A DNA stretch of 19,829 nucleotides from JAIVHA01 sp965367295 (GTDB taxonomy: Bacteria; Pseudomonadota; Gammaproteobacteria; DSM-19610): the NCBI GenBank assembly GCA_965367295.1, contig CBDUHN010000054.1, positions 1-19,829 of the forward strand, read 5' to 3'. The position numbers and the translations under genes are program-made. This document shows, piece after piece, positions 8,031-15,606 of the stretch (positions are counted from its first letter, which is position 1; every line of letters starts with the position of its first letter). The notes under the pieces are model-generated. The model saw only the letters and a program-made list of their open reading frames with translations. It was not told where the DNA came from and did not search any database.

Positions 8031-10085
8031 TTAGCGTAGGCTGAGCGTTTCGGCAGCGGCGGGTTTGCTGTACAGATAGCCCTGTAACAGATTGCAGTTC
8101 CAATCACGCAGCCAGTCGGCCTGTGCCTGGGTTTCCACGCCTTCGGCAATCACTTTCAATCCCAGGCTATGGGCCAGTGCAATAATGGCCTTGACCAGCG
8201 AACCTGCCCGCATATCGTCCGGCAGATCCTGGATGAACGATCGATCGATCTTCAGTGCATCCACGGGCAAACGGCTGAGATAGCTGAGAGAACAAAACCC
8301 GGTACCGAAATCATCCAGGTACACTCGCACACCGAGACGGCGGATATCCTGTAGCGCCTGTTCGGCGCGAGCAAGATCCTCCATGAAAGCGGTTTCGGTG
8401 ACTTCGATGACGAGGGAATTGGCGCTGTCCAGAAGGTGATGGCGATCCAGAGTGGCATACAGCTCTTCGTAAAAACCGGTACGCAATAGTTGGGGGGCCG
8501 CTATGTTTACGGAGACATAGAACTCCTTGAATCCTGCCTGGTGCCAGGTGTGCAGCTGCCGGCAGGCTTGATCCAGTACCCAGGCTCCCAGTGTATGGAT
8601 AACACCGCTTTCCTCCGCAATGGGGATGAACTGTGCCGGACTCACCGCTCCGAAATGGGGGCTGTTCCATCGCAGCAGGGCCTCGGCACCGCAGGGTCTT
8701 TCGCTACGGGTATCCACTAGCAACTGATAGGCCACGGACAACTCATCACGGCCAATGGCATGCTGAAGACCATGAACGAGGCGCAAACGGGTTTTCGCCA
8801 TTTCATCGAGATCAGATGAATAGTATGCGCAGGTCCCGGGAGGAGGGTTGTTTGCATGGAGTGCCAGTGATGCTTGTTGTAGCAGCGCCTCGGCATGATC
8901 GCCATCTTCCGGAAAAATGGCGGCGCCACCCCGCAGGGATAGCAGCATGGGCATGGGTTCACTCTCTAGCTTCACCATCGGTCCGGCGAGAATCCGGTTG
9001 GCAAGCTCCACCAGGTCTTCCACCCTGGCTATGTCGGTGAGCAGCAGGGTAAACGAGTACCGGCCAGTGCGTGCCACGGTATCCCCCTCCCGTATAACAC
9101 CGGCCAGGTATTCCGCCACTTCCTTGCGTAGCCGGTCGCTCAGGTGGCCGCCGTGAAGGTCCGAAAGACGTGTGAGTTCGGGAACCTCGGCCACCAGGAC
9201 GCCAATCACTCGCTTGTCATAATGGGCGCGTGTCAGCGACTGGCGCAGACGGTCCATCAACAGGACTTCGTTAGGCAGGCCGGTTAGGGGGTCGAAATGG
9301 ACAAGCGTATCCAGGTGCTCGGATTTTTCGATGGTTTCCAGGCCAAGACCGATGTCGGCTGCGATCTCCTGCAGCAACAGTACCTCACGCGGATCAAAGG
9401 ATGATTCGGCATTGCTGCCGAGTTCCAGCCATCCCCGCGTCGTATTCTGTGCAGACCAGTCCGGGATCGGAAAGGAGGCGATGGAGCCGAGGTCGTTTTC
9501 TTCAGTCAGGCAGCGCCAGTCAACGGGCAATCCTGCTTTATCCAGCTGGTTGATCAGCAGGGGGGTTGATGAATCGGAGTGTCCGCTGGCAATTGTTAGA
9601 GGAGAGAGGTTTTGTGCGATATCAAGGGGGGCTGATCCCATGTAGCTGGCTACGTTAGGCAGATCCTGATCATTATCGCGGAGCACGATTCTGACCAACT
9701 CATAGCCCCCCTGGTCGATGGCCAGCTGGCAAGCGGTGTCCAGCAATTCATCACGATTACGCACCCGTACAATGGTGCCATTGATCCTGCTCAGCATCCG
9801 GTGGGTGCGATTAAGGCGTTCCAACTGAGTCTGCTCGTGCTCGAGACGACGCACCATGCGAGTGACCAGCCAGGCCAGGAGCACCGCGGTGATGGCGATG
9901 AAGGTCCAGCCCTTATAGGTTTGCAGATCGCTCCATTGTGCAGGATCGCGTACCAGCGTGGTCAGGAGCTGGTCAGAGAAGAGGATCCAGAGGGTGCCCA
10001 CCAGCGCGTATTGAATTGCGATCCGCAGCCCTGCCTTGCATGCTGCGAGATGGGATTCTGTCTCCCTGTTCCGGTGTATGGCCAC
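8031..10085 (-). CDS. Membrane GAF-GGDEF-EAL protein, likely c-di-GMP phosphodiesterase
   Basis: This 684-aa inner-membrane signalling protein has two N-terminal helices (about 21-46 and 58-77) around a short loop; the LWILFSDQLL...TYKGW pattern recurs in bacterial sensor proteins. A GAF-like region (about 95-250) follows. The GGDEF domain (about 262-420) retains FDPLTGLPN, but its active-site motif reads GRYSF (341-345), so cyclase activity is unlikely. The EAL domain (about 435-684) looks intact: EALLRW at E468, N527, E564 in EVTETAF, DDFGTG 591-596, K612, EGVET 648-652 and QGYLYSKP. It probably hydrolyses c-di-GMP, with the degenerate GGDEF regulating or binding GTP. It starts at GTG, with AGGA 7 nt upstream. 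No partner gene is adjacent. Confidence 0.93.
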   Translation of the reverse strand: MAIHRNRETESHLAACKAGLRIAIQYALVGTLWILFSDQLLTTLVRDPAQWSDLQTYKGWTFIAITAVLLAWLVTRMVRRLEHEQTQLERLNRTHRMLSRINGTIVRVRNRDELLDTACQLAIDQGGYELVRIVLRDNDQDLPNVASYMGSAPLDIAQNLSPLTIASGHSDSSTPLLINQLDKAGLPVDWRCLTEENDLGSIASFPIPDWSAQNTTRGWLELGSNAESSFDPREVLLLQEIAADIGLGLETIEKSEHLDTLVHFDPLTGLPNEVLLMDRLRQSLTRAHYDKRVIGVLVAEVPELTRLSDLHGGHLSDRLRKEVAEYLAGVIREGDTVARTGRYSFTLLLTDIARVEDLVELANRILAGPMVKLESEPMPMLLSLRGGAAIFPEDGDHAEALLQQASLALHANNPPPGTCAYYSSDLDEMAKTRLRLVHGLQHAIGRDELSVAYQLLVDTRSERPCGAEALLRWNSPHFGAVSPAQFIPIAEESGVIHTLGAWVLDQACRQLHTWHQAGFKEFYVSVNIAAPQLLRTGFYEELYATLDRHHLLDSANSLVIEVTETAFMEDLARAEQALQDIRRLGVRVYLDDFGTGFCSLSYLSRLPVDALKIDRSFIQDLPDDMRAGSLVKAIIALAHSLGLKVIAEGVETQAQADWLRDWNCNLLQGYLYSKPAAAETLSLR

Positions 10086-10427
10086 TTTTCTGTCCTGTCA
10101 ATGGATCGTTACACCTGGTGGTGTTTCCAGTATTAGGTAACTATCGGCATGGTATGCAGACTCTTAAAGTATCATGGGATTTTCTGGTAATCGTATGCAG
10201 GGTTGAGCGGGACATGCGGTATTCGATCATGGATACTTACGGCTGTGTTGAGGGTATGGCTGTTGCCAGACGTTCCCGTGCATGCTGGTAACCGTGGCGA
10301 GCCACCTGTCCCTGGATTCATTACCCCCGTGTCAGGCCATACCGGCGTTTGTGGTCATTCGTTTTCATGAAGTATTTTATTTGCCATTTGATGGGAATGA
10401 GAAACCAGCGGTCCCAGCCACCGATGG
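10086..10427. other. 342-nt intergenic region without a supported gene
   Basis: Lies between the dinB-like stop and the GTG of the GGDEF-EAL gene, both on the minus strand. It should hold the GGDEF-EAL promoter, but I see no convincing -35/-10 pair. Nor do I see a T-tailed hairpin ending the lexA-dinB operon. Short open frames here lack start context and conserved features. Confidence 0.6.
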
Positions 10428-11663
10428 TTACACCGTCTTCCGATGGCCATGGGGTTTCCAGGCCGGGGCAATGACATCGGGCATGCTGGAGCGTTGCAGC
10501 AGGCTGGCCGGGGTCAGGGTGAACTCTCCGAATTTCTGATTGATTGCGTCCATGACGGCATTGCATTTTTGGCGGCGGACCGGGACCTCAGCGAACAGGT
10601 CGCCCTGGCGTTGTGCGGTGTGCAGTTCCAGGGCGGTGACCTGTACCTGGTGCACGCCCTGGCCGCGCCAGTGCTGTGCCAGCATCCGGTGACACAGGGC
10701 CATGATCACAGCGCCGTCGTCGGTGGGCTGCACGGTACGTGGTTTATCACCGATCCAGCCGTCCCGGGTACGCAGGGCGATCAGGAACCGGCTCGCGGCC
10801 ATGTCATGGCGGCGCAGCCGCGTGGCCACCTTCTCGCTCATGTGCAGCAGGTAGGTGAGGATCACCTCCCGGTTTCGGGTATCCGGCGGCATCACCTTAC
10901 CGTGTCCGATGGACTTGGGCGGTGGCACATTGGTATGTACGGGGTCCGGGTCCTGTCCCTGGCACATGTACCAGATGCGCCGGCCGGGGTTGCCGTAGCG
11001 GCGGGCCAGCACGCTGATGGGTAGTCGCGCCATGTCGCCGCAGGTATGTACACCCTGGGTGGCCAGAAACCCCCCGATACCCTTGGCGATGCCACACAGT
11101 TCGGTCACCGGCACCGACGCCAGCCGCTGCTGTGACTCCCAGGGCGGAATAACCGTGAAGCCATCGGGCTTCTGCAGCTTGGCGGCGTACTTGGCGGTGG
11201 TCTTGTCGCCGGACAGGCCCACGGAACAGAGCAGGCCCGAGACCTCGAGCACGGTCTGCTTCACCTGCCGGGCCATGTGCTCAGGAGACCCCGACAGGCG
11301 CTGGCAACGGGTGACATCCAGAAACGCTTCATCGACGGAAAACACCTCCACGTCCGGGGTGATGTCCTGCAGTGATTCCATGATGGAGGTGGACACCGCT
11401 GCATAGCGTTTGGGGTCGGCCGGACACTGGATCAACCCGGGGCATAATTGCCGCGCCTGCTTCAAACGCATGCCGGTGTGAATGCCGAAGGCGCGCGCCT
11501 CGTAGGAACAGGTGATGATGCAGGTGCCCTGCAGGCCGTTGGTGACCGCCACCGGGCGGCCACGCCACGCGGGTCGGTCGCGCTGTTCGATGGAGGCGAA
11601 GAAGGCGTTCATGTCCACCAGGATGATGGCGCGTTCCCAGGGGGGAGAGGGTACTGCCGACAT
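10428..11663 (-). CDS. Y-family DNA polymerase (DinB/Pol IV-like, SOS pair with LexA)
   Basis: Translesion DNA polymerase of 411 aa. The palm motif DMNAFFASIE carries catalytic D17 and the steric-gate position F22. YEARAFGI lies near residue 54, and the second catalytic motif SVDEAFLDV has D111/E112. A helix-hairpin-helix-like region, the little-finger domain, and a C-terminal QGDLF (about 353-357) follow; QGDLF resembles a beta-clamp-binding peptide. It is longer than E. coli DinB (351 aa), and its DMNAFF motif sits between DinB (DMDCFF) and UmuC (DVNAFY) usage, so I do not assign a firm symbol. It starts 15 nt after the lexA stop and is almost certainly cotranscribed with it, which implies SOS induction. 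Confidence 0.92.
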   Translation of the reverse strand: MSAVPSPPWERAIILVDMNAFFASIEQRDRPAWRGRPVAVTNGLQGTCIITCSYEARAFGIHTGMRLKQARQLCPGLIQCPADPKRYAAVSTSIMESLQDITPDVEVFSVDEAFLDVTRCQRLSGSPEHMARQVKQTVLEVSGLLCSVGLSGDKTTAKYAAKLQKPDGFTVIPPWESQQRLASVPVTELCGIAKGIGGFLATQGVHTCGDMARLPISVLARRYGNPGRRIWYMCQGQDPDPVHTNVPPPKSIGHGKVMPPDTRNREVILTYLLHMSEKVATRLRRHDMAASRFLIALRTRDGWIGDKPRTVQPTDDGAVIMALCHRMLAQHWRGQGVHQVQVTALELHTAQRQGDLFAEVPVRRQKCNAVMDAINQKFGEFTLTPASLLQRSSMPDVIAPAWKPHGHRKTV

Positions 11664-11678
11664 GGCGAAAAACCTGCG

Positions 11679-12275
11679 TTAACGATAGCTGCGCAACTGC
11701 CCGACCACGACACCCTGGATGGCGACGCGCTCGGCGGGATAGATCATGGTCTGTAGCGTATGATTGGCGGGGATCAGTTCCACCTGGCCGTTACCGAGAT
11801 GCTTGATGTACTTCAGGGTGGCATGCTCACGATCGATCAGGGCCACCACGATCTCGCCGTTACGGGCCTGCTCGCGACGTTCGATGACCACGGTGTCGCC
11901 GTCAAGGATCCCGGCCTCGATCATGGATTCACCCACCACCTGGAGGGCGAAGCGGTCGGGGCCGAGCAGGAAATCGGCCAGGTTGAGACAGTCCTGATCG
12001 GGAATCGCCTCGATGGGCTGGCCGGCGGCGATGCGCCCGGCCAGGGGCAGGCTGCAGGCATCGCTGTCATCCCCCCGTAGACGAATGCCACGTTTGCGAC
12101 CCGGTACCAGTTCGATACGGTCGGCCTCGGCGAGGGCCTGCACATGGCGGTGTACCGTGCCGCGGGACTGGATGCCGAGGGCGGCGCCGATCTCCGCCAG
12201 GCTCGGGGCGTAGCCGTTGCGGGCGAGGAAGGCGCGGATGAAGGACAGGGCCTTATGCTGGGTTTCGGTGAGCAT
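11679..12275 (-). CDS. lexA: LexA-type SOS repressor
   Basis: Self-cleaving repressor of 198 aa. The N-terminal winged helix-turn-helix (about 1-68) reads SLAEIGAALGIQSRGTVHRH. The cleavage region PLAGRIAAGQP contains the Ala-Gly bond cut during RecA-stimulated autoproteolysis. The peptidase fold has the nucleophile Ser in GESMIEAGILDGD and the general-base Lys in REHATLKYI. The recognition helix differs clearly from E. coli LexA, which fits the unusual operator upstream. It precedes a Y-family polymerase on the minus strand. The genome may carry another LexA; this one could be a second, cassette-specific repressor. Confidence 0.95.
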   Translation of the reverse strand: MLTETQHKALSFIRAFLARNGYAPSLAEIGAALGIQSRGTVHRHVQALAEADRIELVPGRKRGIRLRGDDSDACSLPLAGRIAAGQPIEAIPDQDCLNLADFLLGPDRFALQVVGESMIEAGILDGDTVVIERREQARNGEIVVALIDREHATLKYIKHLGNGQVELIPANHTLQTMIYPAERVAIQGVVVGQLRSYR

Positions 12276-12278
12276 GTC

Positions 12279-12336
12279 GATGTTTCCGTAATGTTCTCAT
12301 TGACCACAGTGTAGAGAACATTTGGAAAACATTCAA
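12279..12336 (-). promoter_or_regulatory. lexA promoter flanked by a mirror pair of GTTT-N7-GTTC operators
   Basis: On the minus strand, TTGAAT (12331-12336) and TACACT (12308-12313) are separated by exactly 17 nt, a good sigma-70 promoter. Two 20-nt arms, 12279-12298 and 12314-12333, are inverted repeats of each other (16 of 20 matching). Each arm contains the direct repeat GTTT-N7-GTTC (11-bp period): plus-strand positions 12282-12296, and minus-strand 12330-12316. One arm fills the spacer and touches the -35; the other lies just downstream of the -10 and reaches the lexA start region. This is the expected site for autorepression. Confidence 0.75.
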
Positions 12337-12435
12337 GCAATCCGGTCAGGTAGCGCTATGAATAGTATGAGTGGTCGGGTACGGTTCCGTCCGCAGCCAG
12401 GCACCTTGGCCTGATACCTTTCTTGAGGACAGTTG

Positions 12436-13116
12436 ATGAAGCGAATTTCTTTGCCGGTCCTGATGGCCCTGTTGAGTGGACTTTCGACGAGTGCGCTCAG
12501 CGAAGTGAGCGGTTTCGTCGCCCTGGGCAGCGATTATGTGTGGCGTGGTATCTCCCAGACCGATAACCAGATGGCCCTGATCGGTGAACTGGACTATAGC
12601 CACGGGAGCGGTCTCTATGCGGGAGTATGGGGCAGCAATGTCGATTTCGGGCCCGGCGATCCTTCGCTGGAGCTGGATTTTTACGCCGGCTACGCCGGCG
12701 AACTGGCCAATGGCCTGAGCTACGATGCCGGCGTCGTGCATTATGAATACCCGGGTGCCAATGATATTGAAACCGAGGAATACTACCTTGGTGTCGGGTA
12801 TGCGGGTACGCGCATGGTGTGGAGTTATACCGACGATTATTTCGGCTCCGATGCCAGTGCCTGGTACCTGGAACTGGGGGCCGAGTTTGCCATCCTGAAT
12901 GACATGACGCTGGCCCTGCATCTGGGGCGTTCGGACGGGGATCATTTCGACCTGGCAGGTAACGCGGCCTATACCGATTACCGCATCGGTATCAGCAAGG
13001 ATATTGCCGGCGTAACCCTCGATCTGGCCTATACCGATACCAATCTGAGCGTGAGCGAATGTGGCGGCAATACCTGTGATGGCCGCGTCCTGTTCACGGT
13101 CTCAAAAGCGTTCTGA
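12436..13116 (+). CDS. Gcw_chp / TIGR02001-like outer-membrane protein of unknown function
   Basis: Exported 226-aa protein. The N-terminus (KRISLPVLMALLSGLSTSA) is a signal peptide ending near ALS-EV. The mature part starts VSGFVALGSDYVWRGISQTD, a hallmark of the proteobacterial Gcw_chp family. It continues with alternating aromatic/glycine beta strands and ends with a C-terminal phenylalanine (VSKAF), which is typical of outer-membrane beta-barrels. GAGGA 6 nt upstream selects the ATG at 12436 over the TTG immediately before it. The function of the family is not established. It is transcribed divergently from lexA across a 160-nt gap. Confidence 0.88.
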   Translation: MKRISLPVLMALLSGLSTSALSEVSGFVALGSDYVWRGISQTDNQMALIGELDYSHGSGLYAGVWGSNVDFGPGDPSLELDFYAGYAGELANGLSYDAGVVHYEYPGANDIETEEYYLGVGYAGTRMVWSYTDDYFGSDASAWYLELGAEFAILNDMTLALHLGRSDGDHFDLAGNAAYTDYRIGISKDIAGVTLDLAYTDTNLSVSECGGNTCDGRVLFTVSKAF

Positions 13117-13155
13117 TACCGGATGGTTCGTTCTTCACAGGTATATCGTTCGTAA

Positions 13156-13175
13156 TCCCGGGCATTCGCCCGGGA
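13156..13175. other. Perfect 8-bp hairpin after the Gcw_chp-like gene
   Basis: TCCCGGGC (13156-13163) pairs with GCCCGGGA (13168-13175) around ATTC. No T tract follows on either strand. It may protect the 3' end of the mRNA or help termination together with the next hairpin. Confidence 0.5.
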
Positions 13176-13199
13176 CGTCGTACAGAATCCCGATATCTT

Positions 13200-13226
13200 G
13201 AAAAAGCCCGGCAATGCCGGGCTTTG
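13200..13226. terminator. Bidirectional intrinsic terminator between convergent genes
   Basis: AAAGCCCGGC (13203-13212) pairs with GCCGGGCTTT (13216-13225) around AAT. On the minus strand it is followed by a run of T, a strong terminator for the glycine-zipper gene ending at 13266. On the plus strand the tail is weaker (TTTGGGTTT) but can serve the upstream Gcw_chp-like gene. Confidence 0.88.
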
Positions 13227-13265
13227 GGTTTGTATACAGCGAACCTGCAGATCCTGCCAGGACAC

Positions 13266-13739
13266 TCAGTAATGATGCCCCATATCCCTGCCGATGGAGC
13301 CGCCAAGAATAACACCGGCCACAGTGGCTACATCCTTGCCACGGCCTTTACCCATTTCATGACCGGCGAGGCCACCGATGATACCGCCGATGATCGTGGG
13401 TGTGGCCGAGCGGTATTCACCTCCCGATACATGGCCCCGCGGCTGATGGTCGGAATAATAGGACTGTGATTCATACCGGTAAGGGCGTTCCACCACTACC
13501 ACGCGTCTGTGTGCCGGTTCATGATAATAGTTATTGATCACACGTCGTTGATCATGTCGGCAGTGTCGATCATGCCGTTCACGGTGCTGTTTATGACCAT
13601 GGCGATTACCACGGTCATCATAACGCGAGGAACCATAATAGTGGTTCTCCACATATTTGTCGGCCATAGCCATCGGTGCAGCTGCCAGCGTCGCACTGCC
13701 CAGGGTGATGCCGATGAATAGTTTCTGCAGCTTGTTCAT
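13266..13739 (-). CDS. Exported His-rich glycine-zipper protein
   Basis: 157-aa secreted protein with a signal peptide (about 1-26, cleavage after AMA before DKYVE). The middle is rich in His, Arg and Tyr. The C-terminus is a glycine-zipper segment related to the Rickettsia 17-kDa antigen / 2TM glycine-zipper family: EYRSATPTIIGGIIGG, then MGKGRGKDVATVAG and LGGSIGRDMG. No lipobox cysteine is present, so it is not a lipoprotein. The zipper is nearly identical in layout to the divergent neighbour at 13986, so the two are paralogues. GGAG precedes the ATG. A GTTCAG-type box upstream suggests PhoP control. The histidines could bind metal; this is conjecture. Confidence 0.82.
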   Translation of the reverse strand: MNKLQKLFIGITLGSATLAAAPMAMADKYVENHYYGSSRYDDRGNRHGHKQHRERHDRHCRHDQRRVINNYYHEPAHRRVVVVERPYRYESQSYYSDHQPRGHVSGGEYRSATPTIIGGIIGGLAGHEMGKGRGKDVATVAGVILGGSIGRDMGHHY

Positions 13740-13818
13740 AGTAATACTCCTTCAGTGTCTTGCCTGTTCCCGGGAGATCTGGCCGGGTATGGATCCGATC
13801 TGTCTATCGGATGGAAAC

Positions 13819-13852
13819 AGACTAACAACACCAAACTGAACGCCTCCTGAAC
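13819..13852 (-). promoter_or_regulatory. Putative PhoP box and -10 for the minus-strand glycine-zipper gene
   Basis: On the minus strand, GTTCAGgaggcGTTCAG (13852 to 13836) is a direct hexamer repeat with 11-bp period, the layout used by PhoP/OmpR-family dimers. After exactly 11 nt comes TAGTCT (13824 to 13819), a -10-like hexamer. The box takes the place of a -35, as in activator-dependent promoters. Confidence 0.65.
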
Positions 13853-13915
13853 GATGAATCATTTGTTGCAGGATTTGATTCCCCGGGATCTTCCTCGGTA
13901 AAAATGGCGCGATCC

Positions 13916-13949
13916 GTTCAGTAGGCGTTCAGCCAGATCACTCTATTCT
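13916..13949 (+). promoter_or_regulatory. Putative PhoP box and -10 for the glycine-zipper / phoPQ operon
   Basis: GTTCAGtaggcGTTCAG (13916-13932) is the mirror image of the box at 13836-13852 (16 of 17 bases). It is followed after exactly 11 nt by TATTCT (13944-13949). The downstream genes end with the PhoP/PhoQ pair, so this would give positive autoregulation. Confidence 0.68.
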
Positions 13950-13985
13950 GCTCCTGCAACCGTTTTCAATCAGCAGAGGAATAGA

Positions 13986-14534
13986 ATGATGAACAAGACG
14001 CACTTCACTGTATCAGCGGCCGTTGTGGCACTGCTAATGAGCACGTCCATATATGCCGGTCATGAACGCCACGGGCAGGGAGGTCAGTTTTATGATTACG
14101 CCCAGGTGGTGCATGTGGAAGCGGTGATTCGCCATGTGCAGGTCAGCATGCCCCGTGAGGAGTGTTGGCAGGAGGAGGTGCCAGTGTACGAAGCAGGTTA
14201 CCGTTCGGCAACGCCGATGATCCTGGGAGGTGTCGTCGGCGGGGTGGTCGGCAATACCATGGGTAAGGGGCATGGCAAGGATGCGGCGACCATCGCGGGC
14301 ATGATCCTGGGTGGTGCTATCGGTCGCGATGTGGGAGAACAGAGGCGCCAGCCCGAACGTTACGGATCGAGCACGCAAACCCGTTGCCAGCAGGTCAATG
14401 AAGTGCGCGAGGAAGAGCGCATTGATGGATATGACGTGACCTATCGCTACCGGGGTGAGGAATATGTGACCCGCCTGCCGCATGACCCGGGTAAGCGCAT
14501 GCGGGTGCGAATCAGTGTCGAGCCGGCCCTGTGA
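13986..14534 (+). CDS. Exported glycine-zipper 2TM protein (17-kDa antigen-like)
   Basis: 182-aa envelope protein with a signal peptide (about 1-24, ending IYA-GHE). Residues around 70-120 form the zipper: GYRSATPMILGGVVGG, MGKGHGKDAATIAG and LGGAIGRDVG. The C-terminal part has a conserved pattern (TRCQQVNE, GYDVTYRYRGEEYVTRLPHD, GKRMRVRISVEP), which is common in this family. Two cysteines (ECW and TRC) could form a disulfide. Two adjacent ATG codons at 13986 and 13989 are both usable; AGAGGA ends 5 or 8 nt upstream. It heads the run of genes that leads to phoPQ and faces a paralogue on the other strand. It may modify outer-membrane properties under PhoP control, but this is inference. Confidence 0.85.
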   Translation: MMNKTHFTVSAAVVALLMSTSIYAGHERHGQGGQFYDYAQVVHVEAVIRHVQVSMPREECWQEEVPVYEAGYRSATPMILGGVVGGVVGNTMGKGHGKDAATIAGMILGGAIGRDVGEQRRQPERYGSSTQTRCQQVNEVREEERIDGYDVTYRYRGEEYVTRLPHDPGKRMRVRISVEPAL

Positions 14535-14607
14535 TCATCCCGATTCCGGCTTGGCAGGGCATGATGCGGCCCTTATGATCAGGGCTGGTGGTCAAGAGAC
14601 AGACAGC

Positions 14608-14904
14608 ATGTGCGGTAACCCGATAGGATCCCTGCTTTCCCTTGCGCTGGCGCTTTGGCTGGTGCTGCCTGCCGCCCAGGCTGCAAAGCCGCCGCGGGAT
14701 GACGGGCAGGGGTATTCCCGTGCGGATGAACCGCGTGATGCGCGACGCTCCGGTCTGGCGGCAGCCGTGGACGAGGCGCAGCGCCGTACCGGTGGCCGGG
14801 TGCTGGCTGCGGAGACACAGGAAGATGCGCACGGCCGCTACTACCGCATCAAGGTACTCACACCCAATGGCCGGATTCGGATTCTGCATATCGGGGACCG
14901 TTGA
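14608..14904 (+). CDS. Small exported PepSY-like protein
   Basis: A 98-aa protein from ATG 14608 (an in-frame ATG at 14575 would add 11 residues that spoil the signal peptide). The N-terminus SLLSLALALWLVLPAAQA is a signal peptide. The mature part ends in a PepSY-like unit: LAAAVDEAQRRTGGRVLAAE followed by YRIKVLTPNGRIRILHIGD. Such small periplasmic PepSY-like proteins are often encoded beside PhoPQ-type systems and may modulate the sensor. It lies 18 nt before phoP and is probably in the same operon. The ribosome binding site is weak, so translation may be coupled or low. The exact start is uncertain. Confidence 0.78.
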   Translation: MCGNPIGSLLSLALALWLVLPAAQAAKPPRDDGQGYSRADEPRDARRSGLAAAVDEAQRRTGGRVLAAETQEDAHGRYYRIKVLTPNGRIRILHIGDR

Positions 14905-14922
14905 TAAGGCGGAAATGGATTC

Positions 14923-15606
14923 ATGCGTATATTGGTTATTGAGGATGAGGCGCAGCTGCGTCAGCAGTTGCAGGAACGCCTGAAGCAGGAGGGCCACGTG
15001 GTGGACGTAGCGGTCGACGGGGAGGAGGGGCTGTATGCCGGCAGTGAATTTCCCATCGATATTGCGATTGTCGATCTCGGCTTGCCGAAGCTCTCCGGTA
15101 TCGACCTCATTCGACAACTGCGCGCCAAGGGCCTGGGTTTCCCAGTATTGATCCTGACCGCGCGTGGTCGCTGGCAGGACAAGGTAGAAGGCCTGGAGGC
15201 GGGGGCTGACGATTATCTTGTCAAACCCTTCGAGGTCGAGGAACTGATCGCCCGCCTGCGGGCACTGGTGCGGCGCGCATCGGGCTGGAGCCAGTCTACC
15301 CTGCAGTGCGGACCGGTGCAGGTGGATACCGCAGCCCAGACGGTGCAGGTGGATGGTGCGTCGGTGGAATTAACCTCCTATGAATACCGGGTACTGGAAT
15401 ACCTCATGTTGCATACCGGTGAGGTGATCTCCAAGACCGATCTTACTGAGCATCTTTATGAACAGGATTATGACCGCGATAGCAATGTGATCGAGGTGTT
15501 CATCGGCCGCCTGCGCCGCAAGCTGGACCCGGAGAACCGGTTGCAGCCCATCGATACCCTACGTGGCCGGGGATACCGTTTTACGCTGCCGCGCGGCACT
15601 GCCTGA
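14923..15606 (+). CDS. phoP: PhoP-like OmpR-family response regulator
   Basis: 227-aa DNA-binding response regulator. The receiver domain (1-115) has the acidic pocket E8/D9, phosphoacceptor D51 in IVDLGLP, T79 and K101. The segment RGRWQDKVEGLEAGADDYLV is very close to Pseudomonas PhoP. The C-terminal winged helix (about 126-222) includes LTSYEYRVLEYLM, NVIEVFIGRLRRKLD and RGRGYRF. The last base of its stop codon is shared with the kinase start (TGATG), so the two are translationally coupled. The twin GTTCAG-N5-GTTCAG sites near 13836-13932 are the likely binding sites. PhoP regulators usually respond to low Mg2+ or envelope stress; the symbol is by similarity. Confidence 0.93.
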   Translation: MRILVIEDEAQLRQQLQERLKQEGHVVDVAVDGEEGLYAGSEFPIDIAIVDLGLPKLSGIDLIRQLRAKGLGFPVLILTARGRWQDKVEGLEAGADDYLVKPFEVEELIARLRALVRRASGWSQSTLQCGPVQVDTAAQTVQVDGASVELTSYEYRVLEYLMLHTGEVISKTDLTEHLYEQDYDRDSNVIEVFIGRLRRKLDPENRLQPIDTLRGRGYRFTLPRGTA

